Shown here: positions 27,401-42,400 of the stretch, in pieces
Numbering within the stretch: the first letter of the stretch is position 1
Layout: every line of letters begins with the position of its first letter
From: Aphidius gifuensis
Lineage: Eukaryota > Arthropoda > Insecta > Hymenoptera > Braconidae
Direction: 5' to 3'
Length of the DNA: 64,000 nucleotides
Assembly (NCBI RefSeq): GCF_014905175.1
Contig: NC_057789.1
Location: 27,834,555-27,898,554, forward strand
Made by a program: the position numbers and the translations under genes
The notes under the pieces: generated by a model
What the model saw: only the letters and a program-made list of their open reading frames with translations
Told to the model about the DNA's origin: nothing
The model's database searches: none

Positions 27401-30400
27401 TAAAAAATAACTTTATTTAAATTTTTTTTTTGTTAAATCAAATTTATATGTTTATCAACCTATTGATTTTATTATTTAAATTTTTTTATTTTCTCGTGAA
27501 TGAATATCATTATAATATTTTAATTTTACATCCGTTAAATTAATTTGAATATATTTTATAATTTACACTTGAATATATAAATTATAAAAAATACAAAAAA
27601 ATATTAAATAATAATATTTTCATTTACTTTTCAAATTTTGAGTGCTAATTATAAAACAAAAATCTATTTTTTTTTTCTTTTTTAAATACATTTTTTTTTA
27701 TTAAAATATTATGAATGGTATCATTTTCAATGCTAGAAAAAAAAAAAATGTTTTCATAATAGTCACTGTAGAAATTAAAGACTTCTTGTATTTTGTTTTA
27801 AATTTTTTTTTGCTTTTTAAAAATTTTTTTCATTGAGCAACGCCTTTTGCATTGCAAGAGACTACTGCCGGAAATAACAAATGGGCCAACATCGTCACTG
27901 CATAGAAAAAAAAAAATAATAATAAATAAAAAAACTAGAAACAAATAAAACAAAAAAAAATATAGACAATTCAGCTTGAAAAGTAAAAGGTCTGTGTGAT
28001 ATAAAGTTTTGATATATATATATTTTTTTATTTCCTAAAAAAATATACAATTTTCATGTTATTTTTATTTTTTCATTTTAATTTTGTTTTTCTGTTGAGT
28101 AATACACAACTCTACTTTGTCATTTTTGTGCAAATGGTTTTAACTATTTTATTTTTTATTATTATTCTTCACACAATACGTGCGTCAGGTAAAAAAAAAA
28201 AAAAAGGAAATCTACAAACGTACGATGCTATTATGTCATTTTTTTATTTCGCTAACGAATTGTCCTTGCCTCGAATGAAAAGTGGATTTTATTTCTCCTA
28301 TACTTTCAAATCTATTCACGAAGTAATGCATTTACTCATTTTTTTTTTTTTTTTTTTACCATCCAACATTTTTCTCAACATTCCTTCTCACTGTTCGTGG
28401 CCATCGATAAGAAAAATAAAGCTCTGCCAGCAAGTTTACCAAGCCAGGAAGTTCAAAAAAAGTTTGTTAAAAAAAAAATCTAATAAAAATAATATAATAA
28501 TAATAAAAATAAAATGAAGAATGAAAGAAAACCAATGGAAAAATTTTTAAATTATGGGTTGACTAAGAGGCCAAATCGAATTCTCGAGAAAGACATACAT
28601 AACTCAATCTGCATATTTCCAGTTGGCACTATACATTATTATTATTTTTTCTTTTTTTTACCACCGTCAACTTCCGTTTAAAATTGTCTTAAAATTTTCT
28701 ACATCATTTTGCAATTGAAAATATCAATTTATTCACAATTTTTATTTAAAAAAAGAAAAGTGAAAACTCAACTTTATTTTCATGATAAAATTTAACTCGC
28801 TTATTAAGTTGGTGTATTTTTTTTTTTATTAATTTCCTGAGTAGTGTCTTTTTTTTTTATATTTCTTTTCATATGTTTGGCGTTGGCAAAAAGCCAGAAT
28901 AATACTTTTTAAAGTTAAAGCAAGAAAATCGAGTTGGGTTGTCTGTAGAGATGTGACCACGTTTGCTGATGTAATTAACGTTTCATTCTACCATATGACA
29001 CTTCACTTTTGTTCAATTATAAATGGGCGTAATATGTCGAATTAATTTATACCACATAACGTGTTTATCAGCTGTAAAAATATTTTTTTTTTAAATCTCA
29101 ATTTCTTTTTTATTTTACATATATATTTTATTTTCCTATTTTTTCCATGGCTTTTTTCCTTTATTGTTTCATTTCTGTTTATTTGATTACGTGGCGTTTT
29201 ATTATATTTGTCCTGCAAAACATCTGGAATTTTCCCGTTGTCAATGTCAATATATGTTTAGCAATTTATTTATTTTTTTTTTCATCTCTCAACTAAAAAT
29301 GTTGACATTAATAATACAGAGATAAAATATTAAATATATATATCACCCTCAAACCACATATATAAAATAAAAAATAAAATAAACGTATAAACATTCACTA
29401 AAATATTTCTCGAGAATTTACAAAATATTCCTTTAACCTATCCACTAGTTTGTAAGCTCGTTGTAAAGCGTAACATTTTATCCACTATATATATTTAATA
29501 GTATATGAAAATTTGAGCTGAGTGCCCATTTCTTTTGATTTCATTTTGAGGCTATTTCGGCCATACGGTGCTTTTTTTTTGAAGGCTTTAATACAATAAG
29601 TCCAAAAAGAAAATTTTATCATACTGGCTAGGTAGATATAGGGTCTTAATTTGGAATTTATGGAAAGTGTACTATATGTATACGAGATATGTTTTCAGTC
29701 TGCCGAGAGACTCGACAAACATTCTGTTAAAATTCATGTGGCCACGGGTTGCTATCCAATCCGCTACCAACACCCTCAAACCACCCCCTATCAAGCCTGG
29801 CTTTTCAATTGCTCATGTACGGTAGATGAAATAAGTATACTATTTTTTTTTTTTTTTTTTTTTTTCATTTTCACTCGTTGAATCGGGTTTCGATGAAAAT
29901 TTGTCCAGTTTTTTTTTTTTTTTTTATATATCGATATGTACTTTTAACATTTTTATTATCCTTGTCGAATTTATATGTACTATATTTTGGTTATAAAAAA
30001 AAAATATACAGTGCATAATATTATCCTGTGTATTTTATCAGTTTATTGCTTTATTGTTGAATATATTTTTTACATTATATATTTTTATTTATACTTTGAG
30101 TAATTTTTTTTTATCAGTTTTTATTTTTTAAATTGACATTTTATTTTGATGTTTTATTATTATTTTTAGTTGTTTTTATACTTTTATTGTGATTATATAA
30201 GAGCGAGTTAAACTTTTATTGTTTGAAAGTTATGATGATGTTAGATTTATAGATTTATTTTATTTTTTTATCATTTTTTTTTTCTATGATGACAATTCAA
30301 GAAGAGTTTATCAAATACAATAAGAACTTGTTTTAAAACTTCGTCTAACAAAAAGCTCTGAAATGATATAATGATAATGATAATAATAAATGAAAAATAT

Positions 30401-33400
30401 ATTTTTTTAAAAATGTCAAATAAAACAGTTGAATTTTATGATATATATAAATATAAAAAATTTATATACTTCAATTTGACTCGTGTGTTTGGATACAAAA
30501 AATTTTGAGTCAGCATTTTTTTTTTTTTTTATGTTTCATTTTAAAGCGTAAGGTTTTTTCGTACAGTAGATAAAACTAAATTGATACACTATTGAAAATC
30601 GAATTACATTATTTATCCAACATTGTTGTTATAAATTCAATTTTTTTTTATTCTTCAATCTATCCACTTGTATTATAATATTTATAATCTTAATACAAAA
30701 AATAATAGAGAAAACTTAGATTAAAAAATAAAAATAGAATTATATTTTTTTTATTACTTTGACGTAGTATTTTATACTTTATGTTTTTTTTGTTTTCTAT
30801 TTATTTTTTTAAATTTTTTCTTGAAAGTTTTTAAAGAGATAAAACTTATATAATATAAAAACTATCTATGTAATTTACACATTAACTTGACAAATATCAT
30901 GTCAAGATAATAACTGTCAATTGGAAAAAAAACAATAAAAAATAAAAATGAAAAAAAAAAGTTATAAGCTTTTATAATCGATATAATTTTTTTCGATAAT
31001 GTTAATAATAACTGCAAAAGTAAAAAGAAGATAAAAGTAGCTATACACATATTAACTGAACATATTATATGTTTTACGATAAATATTATATATAAAAACG
31101 ACAAAGTACAATATATAAAGACAATAAAAAACGTGAGTAGACAATATAATGATAATATCGCTTATTTTATTTGTGTCATGACAAAATTGTACTAGAAATT
31201 GCAATTAAAGTTTTTTCAAGTCAAGTTAATTAATTTTTTTACGTTATAAAAAATATAATCATTTAATTTTCGATTTTTTATTCACTGATGTAATTTTTTT
31301 TGCATTCGAAATTGCTTTTTTTTTTAAGTATCTTTTGTTTTCAATGAGATGATAATAGATAAATAAAAAAATTGTGGTGAAAATGAAGATAATTAATTGT
31401 GATTTATTACTTTGCGATAATTTTGATTATGTATTGTTGTTGTTGAGGTTGTACTGAGGGTGGTAATTGACTTGACTAATTTAAAGTATATGTACTTGGT
31501 TTATGTATACGATGTCATTAGACAAGTCAAGTTGACATAGTCGCATGCATGACTAATTAGGAAAAAAAATGTCAAGTAGAACATGATATACATAAATTTC
31601 ATGTATAATATACACGTGAGTAAAATTTTGAAATACATGGTTACATGAAAAAATAAAAATTATAATACATGCAGATATATAATATATATTTTTTAATATT
31701 GATGAGATAATTATAAATTGAATAATGAACTGTCAAAATAATTGAAATTTCTGGTAATTGAAATTTATTATTTAATGATAAATTTATCATGTTATTAAGG
31801 TAATGATTAATCGAAAAAAAAAAAAAATTATAATAAAAGAATAGTCTGTATTATAATATCTATAAGCTTTTCCAATCAGTCGTTTTTAAATTCAACTTTG
31901 TCTAAAAATATAAAAAGTAATTAAAAGAAAATAAAATGCCGAGACATTATTAAAAAGAAAAAAAAAGGCAAGTGTTGTTGTCGAAATATTTCCAATCGAA
32001 ACAATAGAAATACAGTAGAGAAAAAAAAAAGCAGCATTGTTTTTCAATGGTATTTCTGAAAAACAAAGCAAATCAATTTTTATTTTTCATCAAAAATCAA
32101 AGTAAAGCTTTTTTTTATTTATTTTTTCTTTACGTTTTTTTTTTTTTTTTTTGACTGTTTCGTATTTTTTATATTTATTTTTTTACTACGTAACTAGAGT
32201 TACTGTGATGAAAACCGTTGATTACGTTCAACAAATTCTTCAAATCTTTACCTCAACCACCATATCCGACCGGAAGTTGGCTTACAAACGCGACTATAGC
32301 GCATCCTCTTCCGAGCCATTTACTTTTTATGAGAAAAAATAAAAAATTCCTGTCAGACAAAAATTCATTATTACAAGAAGGAAAAAAAAAATATAATAAA
32401 AATGAATAAAGCTTTTTAGCATTCTGTCTATATCAAAATCTTCAATTCAATTGCAACTTTGAATTTTTTTATTCTACCTAACAAGTTTAAAGCACACCGG
32501 AATATATATCAACTTAAAAATATTTTACACTGAAGCATTGAGCTTTTTTTTTAAACCCACAATAACCACAATTAATGTAATAATTTAAACCACATAAAAA
32601 AAAAACGTACATATGACAACAAAGAATATTACTCGTTTTAGTAAATTTTTAATTCAAAATAAGAATAAAATTTTTTTATTTGCTTTAATATAAAAATTAT
32701 AAAAACTTTTAATTATAATTTTTTAAGTTAATTATTTTTACCTATTCAATTTTTTCGCTTTTATTTAAAAAGTTTTTCTATAGTACCATTGATTATTCAA
32801 TATTAATTAACGCTATTTCATTTTGAACTAACTTTATGGGAAGTAAAAAAAAATAAAGTTAATAAAGTACATACATATATATGTGATATTTATAAATCAG
32901 CATCATAAATCATGTTTCGTCCGGTGAACATAACAAGATAGAATGTTGTTGCGTCAACAAATCTCTTTTGATAAATATATAAAAATAAAAATACATTTAT
33001 TTTGGAGAAAACACGAAACATCAAAATATAACATTTGTGTTTATCAAATTGCGTGAGATTATTCTGAAGCTTTTGAGATGAAATAAAAATGTGAATGATA
33101 CATTGTCACAATTTATTGACGGATAAAAATATAAATAAATAAACGATATAAAATATATATATGAAAAAAATATTTCCGTGTTCACATAAATCAGCAAATA
33201 AAAAGAAGCAAGTATAATGTGATGAAAAAAGTCCTTCAAGGCTTCAACATAGTATAAAACTTTTCGTAGTTGATCGAACATTAAACCATAAGATGGAGGT
33301 CACCCATCGATATAAAAAAATACAAATATTCTATCCACGTTTTTTTTACAACACCAGATTATTATTTTCGAAACATAAATCCTCAAAATTGACAAGTTTA

Positions 33401-36400
33401 AAATTCAAACGGGATAAAACAAATAACGATAAAGTATAAAGAAAAACAAAAATTAAGTTTTAGGAATTTTATTGAGAAATATGTCACATGCATGTTTCAA
33501 TTTAAATTATTTATGAATTTCATTAATTTCTAATATAGTCTCGTTTATGTTTCGACAATGTCAAAGACATCCACATTATAAACTTTCTGTGTAACACAAA
33601 TATGCGCTTGACGTTGTATCGTTACATGGGCTTACAAAATTTTCGAGTGATATATCTACTGAAATATTTAACGAAAAAATTAAAAAATAATTTCAACTAA
33701 AATTCACTTGATTATTTAACAGCACTTTTATGTCCATTAAATAATTATCCCAAAGAACAATTGAGATGTATGATAATGGTTTTTCTAGTAAAAAAGAAAT
33801 TTAATATTCTTCATAATAAATATTTTTATATAAAAAAGAAAAATCAAAAAAGTTAAGTAGAATTGACAATATAAAAATAACAACCTATTTAGATATTTTG
33901 TTAATAAAAGAATGAAGGAAAAAAAAAAATTTCTTTATATAATATATAAAAGAAAAAATAATAAGAAAAAAAAATATACAATGTAAGACACGTTGATAAA
34001 ACCTTGGTCATTACAGTGATATCCATGTTGGTATACCCATTTCACAACAAGATGACATGAACCAGAAACTCTCATGATCCCTCTTGTATCTATTGCATTT
34101 GTGGTAATGGTCTTGGCTCTGACTTCAGACTGAAGAATAGATCACGGAAAAAAAAATCTCAACACACCAAAAAAAATAATAATAAATAAAATAATTACAC
34201 TAAAGATAATAAAGGAAAATAAAAGATTTGGGTTTGATCATATATCAAATTGAAGGTGTAATTCAACTGGATCAAAGTATTTATTATAATCGAAATAAGA
34301 TCTAGCTATTATTCGGTTTTATTTTTTTCTATTATAGCGTCAACTTAATACCTGCTAAGTTCGTGAGAATATTGTTAGATTAATAACATTCAAATGACAT
34401 TGAATTATAAAATTAAAAAATTATTATTTACAGGATAATTTTATTTTAATAATTTTATCTGTTCGCAACTGAATGAAAATATAATGAAAATATATAATCA
34501 ATAAATTAATGGTAAATACTAAACCCAAGCTTTGGTTTATATTAATTTTTTTAAATGAAATTTAAACTATTATAATTCGATGTTGAATACAAATTATTTA
34601 TGGAATATTGTATTGATATTAAAATTAACACAAATTAATACAAATCAAATATGAGAAAATAGAAATATGACAGAAATAATATTCAAACTATCTAATCTAG
34701 TATTATAATTAATTTCTGTATTTGACCATGACCAGAATCAAATTTGCAATTTGATATCATATCGCAATATAGTTAATCTAATAGTGAGATACATAATATT
34801 ATATAAGAGCCTCACACAATGTGCTTAATTTAACTCTGGGATTATGTGAATTTACAAGAACTCATCAGCAACCTTGATTATACAAAGAGCAATAGAATCA
34901 GCCCAATTTACAAATACATATTATCATTTTCACAAACCAACCGATTATTTAATATTATATTTCAAATAAATATAAATAAAATAAATGAGAATTAAATAAA
35001 TTTTCAATAGAAAAAAAAAAATTTAATAAATATAATATTACAATTTAAATAACTGATGAAAAAATAATATTAAAATTAATTTAATTAAACGAGTTTTTTA
35101 ATTAGCTTTTATTTTATTATTTAAATTAAATTTTTATTTACTTTAATAACTCATGATAAAATGAATTTGTTAATCACAAGTATTGTTGATTTTAAGAGGC
35201 AGTATGTGGTTTGAATTTTCAATAATAAAAAAAAATAACACACAAGGGTATATAATTACATGGCTATAGAGTTTGAAATGTTAACATATGAAATACAAAA
35301 CATACTATAATATTTAACATGTTTTGCTGTATATATATATTCGTACAAAACCACTGGTAATTATGTCTAGTGTCGCGTCATTATTCCATTATCAACAACG
35401 TGATACAAATTATCTTTATTCACCGGTTGAATTCATCTTTAATTTTATATACATATATATTTTATCTCATGATTGTTACAATTTATTTATGAAAATTTTA
35501 ATATTTGCATTATCATACTATATATATATTTTTAACGATTGACAAAGGATCAACAAACCAATTTAATTAACTAGAAATTATGGCTATTACTATACTTTAA
35601 TTATCCTTTTTTTAATTAACTCTGATTTTTTTAAATATAAAAAATAAATAAAAAACTAATTAACAATATAGAAAGTTAAATTAGGCTATTTTTTTATTTT
35701 TTTTTTATTTTTGTTATGGTTGGAATGTTGATTACGATGGTGTTTGTTCACTTGCCTTTGTGCTATATAAAATAATCCGTTTCAATGCAGCTGTTTTCGT
35801 TAACAGAGCTTCAAAGGTTAAAATTTACAGTTTCAAAGTACAGCCACTGTGCAAGTTCTTGATCTTTTAAACATTTGATTCATCTGATTTTTATTTTCTT
35901 TTATTGTATTTTTTCTTCTAGATTTTGAGATAATGTTTAATTTATAAAACGGCTATCAAATTCAAATCAAGCTTGACACAAAGTGATTTTTTTTTTTTTT
36001 TTTTCGTTTTTAATCCATGATTGAATTTTCAAAAAGTAGAACATTTTATTGCTACTCTATTCTTTGAAAAAAAAAAAAAATATAAAAGAAAATAACTAAT
36101 GAATTTTTTTTTTTATTTTTATGATTGATGAATTTGTCATGGTAATCTCGATGGTATAATATCAAGATTATACCGTCGAAAATTGATTGATGAATTATTT
36201 TCTTTTTCTATTATTATTTGACAAACAGTTGAAAACATTTTTCTTTTTTATATTTTCTAAAATAAATGATGAAAATATAAAATATTATATTTCAAATTGT
36301 TGAAAAAGTTTTTTAAAAGTATAATATTTTAAAAATAAAATAATAAAAAATTTATGTAAGAGTATATATAGTACATGTCAGAATAAAATGCACAATGGAG

Positions 36401-39400
36401 CCTAAAGAAACATGCCAGGTCAAAAGAGGGTGCATAAGGGTTGGCAAATGTGCTAACCTTAAACAAGTGGAGACAATAAATTGTCTCCACGGTTGAACAT
36501 TGCACCGGAAGGTTTTTGACTTTAACTTAAGTGTTATATTACTATAAAGTATATATTTTAAAACTCTAATAAATCAAAGTTTTAAATACTTTGTTAATCT
36601 AGTTTTTATTAACTTTGATAACTGTTTATTAATTGAAAATTGAATTAATTAACTGTTTGATTGTGTATTAAATATTTTCCAAAATGGTATTTTTAATTCA
36701 AGAATACCGACATTTGTAAAAAAAGTATGAATAGCATCAATTAATTCCTGTGTTTCATCGCTGGAATTATCACTCATGCAGTCTTTTTTTCTAGCTATTA
36801 TTTTATTTTGAAAGTCTGTGGAATTTTAAACTTTAATATCTTTTTTATATACAAATAATATATTTTGCCACCGCTATGCGGCGCTTTACATAAGATGGCA
36901 GATTGTTTCTCGCATGTGGTCATGTAGATGATCGTAACTATATATACAAGTTCCAATTTTACGTTTGTACCCTGTGTTCTGACTGTATGGTAGATACGAA
37001 AGTATATGATACACGTCCTGATAGGTGGTAGTGTGTGGCATGGTATATATTCACTATACGGAGTCACTACATAGTCACTACCACCTTTGTGGCTAAGGAC
37101 AACCTAGGTAACCAATAAACCCAGTTTACAGTGCGTACGGCGGTAGGTTATCCGGGTAAGTCAGAACACGAAAGTCTGCTTAAATCTCCTTAACCTGTTC
37201 ATAGGTAGATTTGCCCTCTGTCATTGGAATGTGTCGCATGTCGATACAGAATTCGATGCAGAGGTTCTGAACGCTTCATCCGTTTACACATGTTGTAAGT
37301 GGAGGCTTTAACGAAAATTTACATGAAAATTCTTTAATAATATTACATAAATATTTAAATTTTACGATAGATTTACGTGTTTCAACAAAGTTTAACAATA
37401 AAAAGTTTTGAAAATAATGAGTCATATAAATTTATCTTTTCATCGTTTTCTTATCAATACTATTCCAACTTTTTATTTACATATTTTCTATTGATTTTAT
37501 TTTTTTTTAATTGTCAATTTTATAAATTCATTAAAAAATATAAAATATAATTTACAATCAATAGCAAATATTATTTTTAAATATATCAATCAAGCTGAAA
37601 GTCAATATTGAAATTATGCACAATTTTATTTAACTTTTTTTTTTTCTATTTCAAGTTTTTTAAATTAAAAAAAAATTAAAATATCACATTTAATTTATTA
37701 TACGAGTGTAATATGTCGTCATGCGATTGATGTTGTAAATGTAAATCAGCAAAGATAAACAATGTATATTAATGCATTTTAATTTAACTCAAATACTCAT
37801 GAGTTTAATGGTTTTGACCTTAATAAAATTGCAAAAAAAAAAAGATAAATAGTTAAACAAGCTTGTTATAAAAAATTATGATCAAACAATGCTCAATACA
37901 TGTCGATGAGCATCATCGAAATTATTATATTTTTTTTTGTCTAATTTTATTATTTTATGATCCGACATAAGCGAGTAAAGTTTCGCAATAACGAAATATT
38001 AAAGGATCTATTTTTTTTGTTTTTTTTTTCATTACATAAGAGGATGAAAATTTCTAATTAAGCTAGTTAACCGAGTTTTGTATTTTCTTTTTTTTTTTGT
38101 TCATTTTAATTAAAAGTATATTGATGAAAAGAAATATATTCAATTGAATTTTGTAGTAATTGTGAAACTGTAATTAATTGCATGCTTTCGTTGAAGAGAA
38201 TAGAAGTGCTTGAATAACTCAATGAATTGTACTCAATTTCAACGAATTTTATACGAACAACATACGTATTTTAGGTATACTTTGCTAATTACATTTTTGA
38301 GTGTCATTGTCAATGAGATTGCAGTGTTTACAAATTTATATTGTAATCGAAAGTCTATTGCCAATCATTATTCAATACAATTTAAATTAAAAAAATATTT
38401 TTTTTTTATCAAAAATCAGCTTTATAAATTGACAACTATTATTTACAAATTAGCAGGTATTATAAATATATATCATCAATATTTCAAAATAGAATAATTG
38501 AATTTAAAAAATAAATAATTAAATAAATTTAAATTAATAATAAAAAAAAAACCAATAATCAGTTTGAGAATCCAGAGCATTTGGAGCTAAATACATCCTG
38601 GTGTAGAACAAGTGACGACTTCGACGCAACTTGTTCTATACCCGGAGATATAACGCTTAAAAATTATAGCACTATTTAGAATGCAAAAACCAGGATTCGA
38701 TCACGCACTTCCAAAAATCTAAAGCAAATCAAGCGCTTTACCAACTTGACCACTTGCCAGGTTAACAGGATTTTGTTATTTATGATATATATATATTCTT
38801 ACATATAGTTAATCAATTAATCAGAATATTTTTTTTCTATAGCTAATTTATTAAAAAAATTAGTGTTAAAATTATTCTAACTCAAATATTGATTCGCATA
38901 TTTAAAATAAAAATAAACATCCAATAATTTTCATCATAAATTAAATATTGCAAAATAATTTGAAAAAAATTAAATTTACCCTTTAATTGTTAGAATTATT
39001 TTTTTTTAATAGAAAATTATTTATGTCTTATGTCGCTATGATAATTTGTCGTATAATAATAACTTAATAAATATAGTGTTTTTCATTGTTTTTACTTTAG
39101 TTCAATTGTTTGGAAAAAATTTGTCAAAAAAAAAAAAAAAAAGAAATTTGTGGATCTTTGGGAAAACAAAAAAGTTAAATAAAAAGTTTTAAATAAAAAA
39201 AAAAAAAAAAAAAATTGAGATATGTCTTTTTATGTACATTGAAGAGTAAATGTTGAAGAAGAGGAAAGAATAACGAGCTCATTGAACGACTGGCTTTGAG
39301 TAAAATCTCACCTCTAAATACATTGGTCCTCGGGGAAAAGTGCTGAGATATCTATATATATTTCATGGCTAAAATAAAATGTTGAAACCTTTTCTATCTA

Positions 39401-42400
39401 AAATGAATGACTCGTGAGGAATAAAAAATTAAGGTGAACAAATTTTTTATTTTTTTTCTCTTATTATTTTCTTTTTCATTATTTGACAATTTAAAAATAA
39501 AAACTATTTTTATCAATGTTTAATTAACTGCTATTTAAACAAAATAAAATAAATATTTATCTTTGGATAAAGATAAATAGTAAAATTTTAATATTAAAAA
39601 TAAAAAAGTATAATATTTAATGTCATTTTTAAAAAGCTTGATGTTATTTATTTTATTTTGATGTTTTTATTATATTCAATATTTTTTTTAAAACAAGAAT
39701 AAACTTTTAGCCATCTGTAGCAAGAACCAAAGCACGTCTTATTGAGCCAACAGTAGTTTACAAACTTTATACCAAGTGGTACACACAGACCAGTCCTACA
39801 GTGTTATTCATCTCTGTACTTGCACTCAATCTCGATTTCAACTTTCTGAATAATTTCCTCATTCACTCAGCTTGAATTGGATCTTTATAATTTCAATATT
39901 ACTATAATTATTTTTCTATATATATATAATTAAATCCTTTGTGTCTTATCAACATTAACCATACTCAAGTTATTCACAAATAAATACAAGACAATTTAAA
40001 AACACTTTTGATCTTTTATCTTTAATGCAACAATATATATACATTTATATATAATGAATAATATTTGAATATTTTAAATAAAAATATATATACGTCTCTA
40101 TAAAAATGTATCGCAATATATATTGTTAGTTTATTTTTGAAAATCCAGGATATTGGGATCAGCTTGTCGTCACGACTTGAATATAAATCATAATGGTGAA
40201 AAAGAGAACACACATGTGAGCAATATCAAAAGTTACTTCAAAAATATTGACGTTATACCAATACTACTTGATATTTTGATCTTTTTTTTTTTTTTATTTA
40301 AAGATAAATTCAATGAAAATATTGTGATAAAATTTTAAAGAGTATTATTGAATTTTTTTTATTATTTATTTTTAACAGCGTTTTATCTTTTCCAACCTTT
40401 TGTGGTTTTTGACTTTAACGAAAATATTCAATATATTGTTATTTTTTTTCTTATATACATCTTGTTGAATGAAAAAATAAACAAGAAAATATGTATATAA
40501 ATCATCACTTGTTGAGAAAATATTTGCTTTTTGTTAAAACGAGTAATTTGATCGACTTTAACATAATCATATATTTTGCCACCGCTATGCGGCGCTTTAC
40601 ATAAGATGGCAGATTGTTTCTCGCATGTGGTCATGTAGATGATCGTAACTATATATACAAGTTCCAATTTTACGTTTGTACCCTGTGTTCTGACTGTATG
40701 GTAGATACGAAAGTATATGATACACGTCCTGATAGGTGGTAGTGTGTGGCATGGTATATATTCACTATACGGAGTCACTACATAGTCACTACCACCTTTG
40801 TGGCTAAGGACAACCTAGGTAACCAATAAACCCAGTTTACAGTGCGTACGGCGGTAGGTTATCCGGGTAAGTCAGAACACGAAAGTCTGCTTAAATCTCC
40901 TTAACCTGTTCATAGGTAGATTTGCCCTCTGTCATTGGAATGTGTCGCATGTCGATACAGAATTCGATGCAGAGGTTCTGAACGCTTCATCCGTTTACAC
41001 ATGTTGTAAGTGGAGGCTTTTCCAACCACACTTGTATTTTTTTTTTTTTTTTGCAATCGTTTTATTTTTGCTTGTATCGAAATATTATAAATCACATTTT
41101 TCCATGAGATCAGGTGGTCAAAGGCTTATATATAAAAAGTATATTGCAATATAAACATGTTTAATGAAAAAATAAAAAATTAAATTAAATAGTATTTGTT
41201 GTAAAAATAAATTCTAGTTTATTTTGTACTGTTGTAATACTTTTATTTTTTTTTTTTTTCATTTAAAAAAAAAAAAAAACAATAGGTATAATAAAAATAA
41301 ATTAAATAAAATTCAGTAGAACAATATGATATTGTTGGATGAAAAAACAAAAAAAAAAAAAACAATGGTATCATATGTATATGTGAATGCATAAAGCAGA
41401 GTGTCTCGTAGAAAAAATATGTGAGGGTGGATTTTTATTTGGTAAACGGATTTACAGAAAATCGTATATACGATAAGGCAAATGTCGATAACATTTCCTG
41501 ATACATATTTATTTGGTTATTTAAAGCTTGTTATGGCAGATAATCAAGTATCAAAAAAATATCAAAATTTTAATTCTTAATTGAATTATTTATAGATGAA
41601 ATAACCTACCAAACAAATAGCTTATGATTTTTTGAAATAATGAAATTACTTTGATATATATTACAATGGGAATTTATTTTGAAATATATTTATGATACGA
41701 TTCTGTTTCTAACCACGAATGTTTGTTTTACTTAATGATAAATAAACACATGGAGTTTATAAAATAAATGATTCAATTTCCTTTAAGAGATCTTCAAATG
41801 CTACTTTGTAATTTACGCGTACAATTTTAGCGAGAAAGCTTTGTGACTAAATAACATGGTCAAAATATTTTAAGCATTATTAATTATATCTTTATTTTTG
41901 CAAATGAATATAAATTTCTACCAATTTTGTTTTTATTTTGTGAATATGTTTTATCAGCATTGTGATCAGAATATTTAGCCATGTAATCAAAAATTTAACA
42001 ACGAATTTTCATTCATTTCGGGTTCATTGTTTTATTTTATTTTTTTATTTGTTTGGAAGAAATTTCTGTTAAGAATAGTAATATATTTTTTAACAAACCA
42101 CACGGCCACAGTTCCATCAACGATTACCTCTTTTTTTTTTATTATATATAGAAAGGTAAAAAAGAAAATAAAAAAAAAAATGGGGATGAACTTATTAAAG
42201 TGTCATTGTGGTTGCAAGTTTTGCCTTGAGCTGGCCAAAACTTTTTCAACATTAAAGGGGATGTCGTTAAAAAACCTAAATTCATGCTTTTTATTAAATT
42301 AAATTACAAGAAATAATTTATTTCTACAAAAAAAAAATATATATTTTATTTAATGGATTGGCAATTATTTAAAAATCATTACATTAAAATTTTTTTAAAT

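Noticed and set aside
28056..28517. 153-codon plus-strand ORF
   Set aside because: Mostly Phe, Leu, Ile, Lys and Asn codons from T- and A-rich tracts, with no domain, splice or family support.
36798..37067. Minus-strand ORF shared by both 452-bp copies
   Set aside because: Shared because the DNA is duplicated. The frame ends differ, stops interrupt the rest of the repeat, and no transposase or RT motif is seen.
38210..38497. 95-codon ORF that looks like a membrane segment
   Set aside because: Hydrophobicity follows from AT-rich codons; there are no flanking exons and no receptor motif.
38690..38760. Functional tRNA gene
   Set aside because: A- and B-box strings are present but the acceptor and T stems do not pair and no anticodon arm can be drawn.
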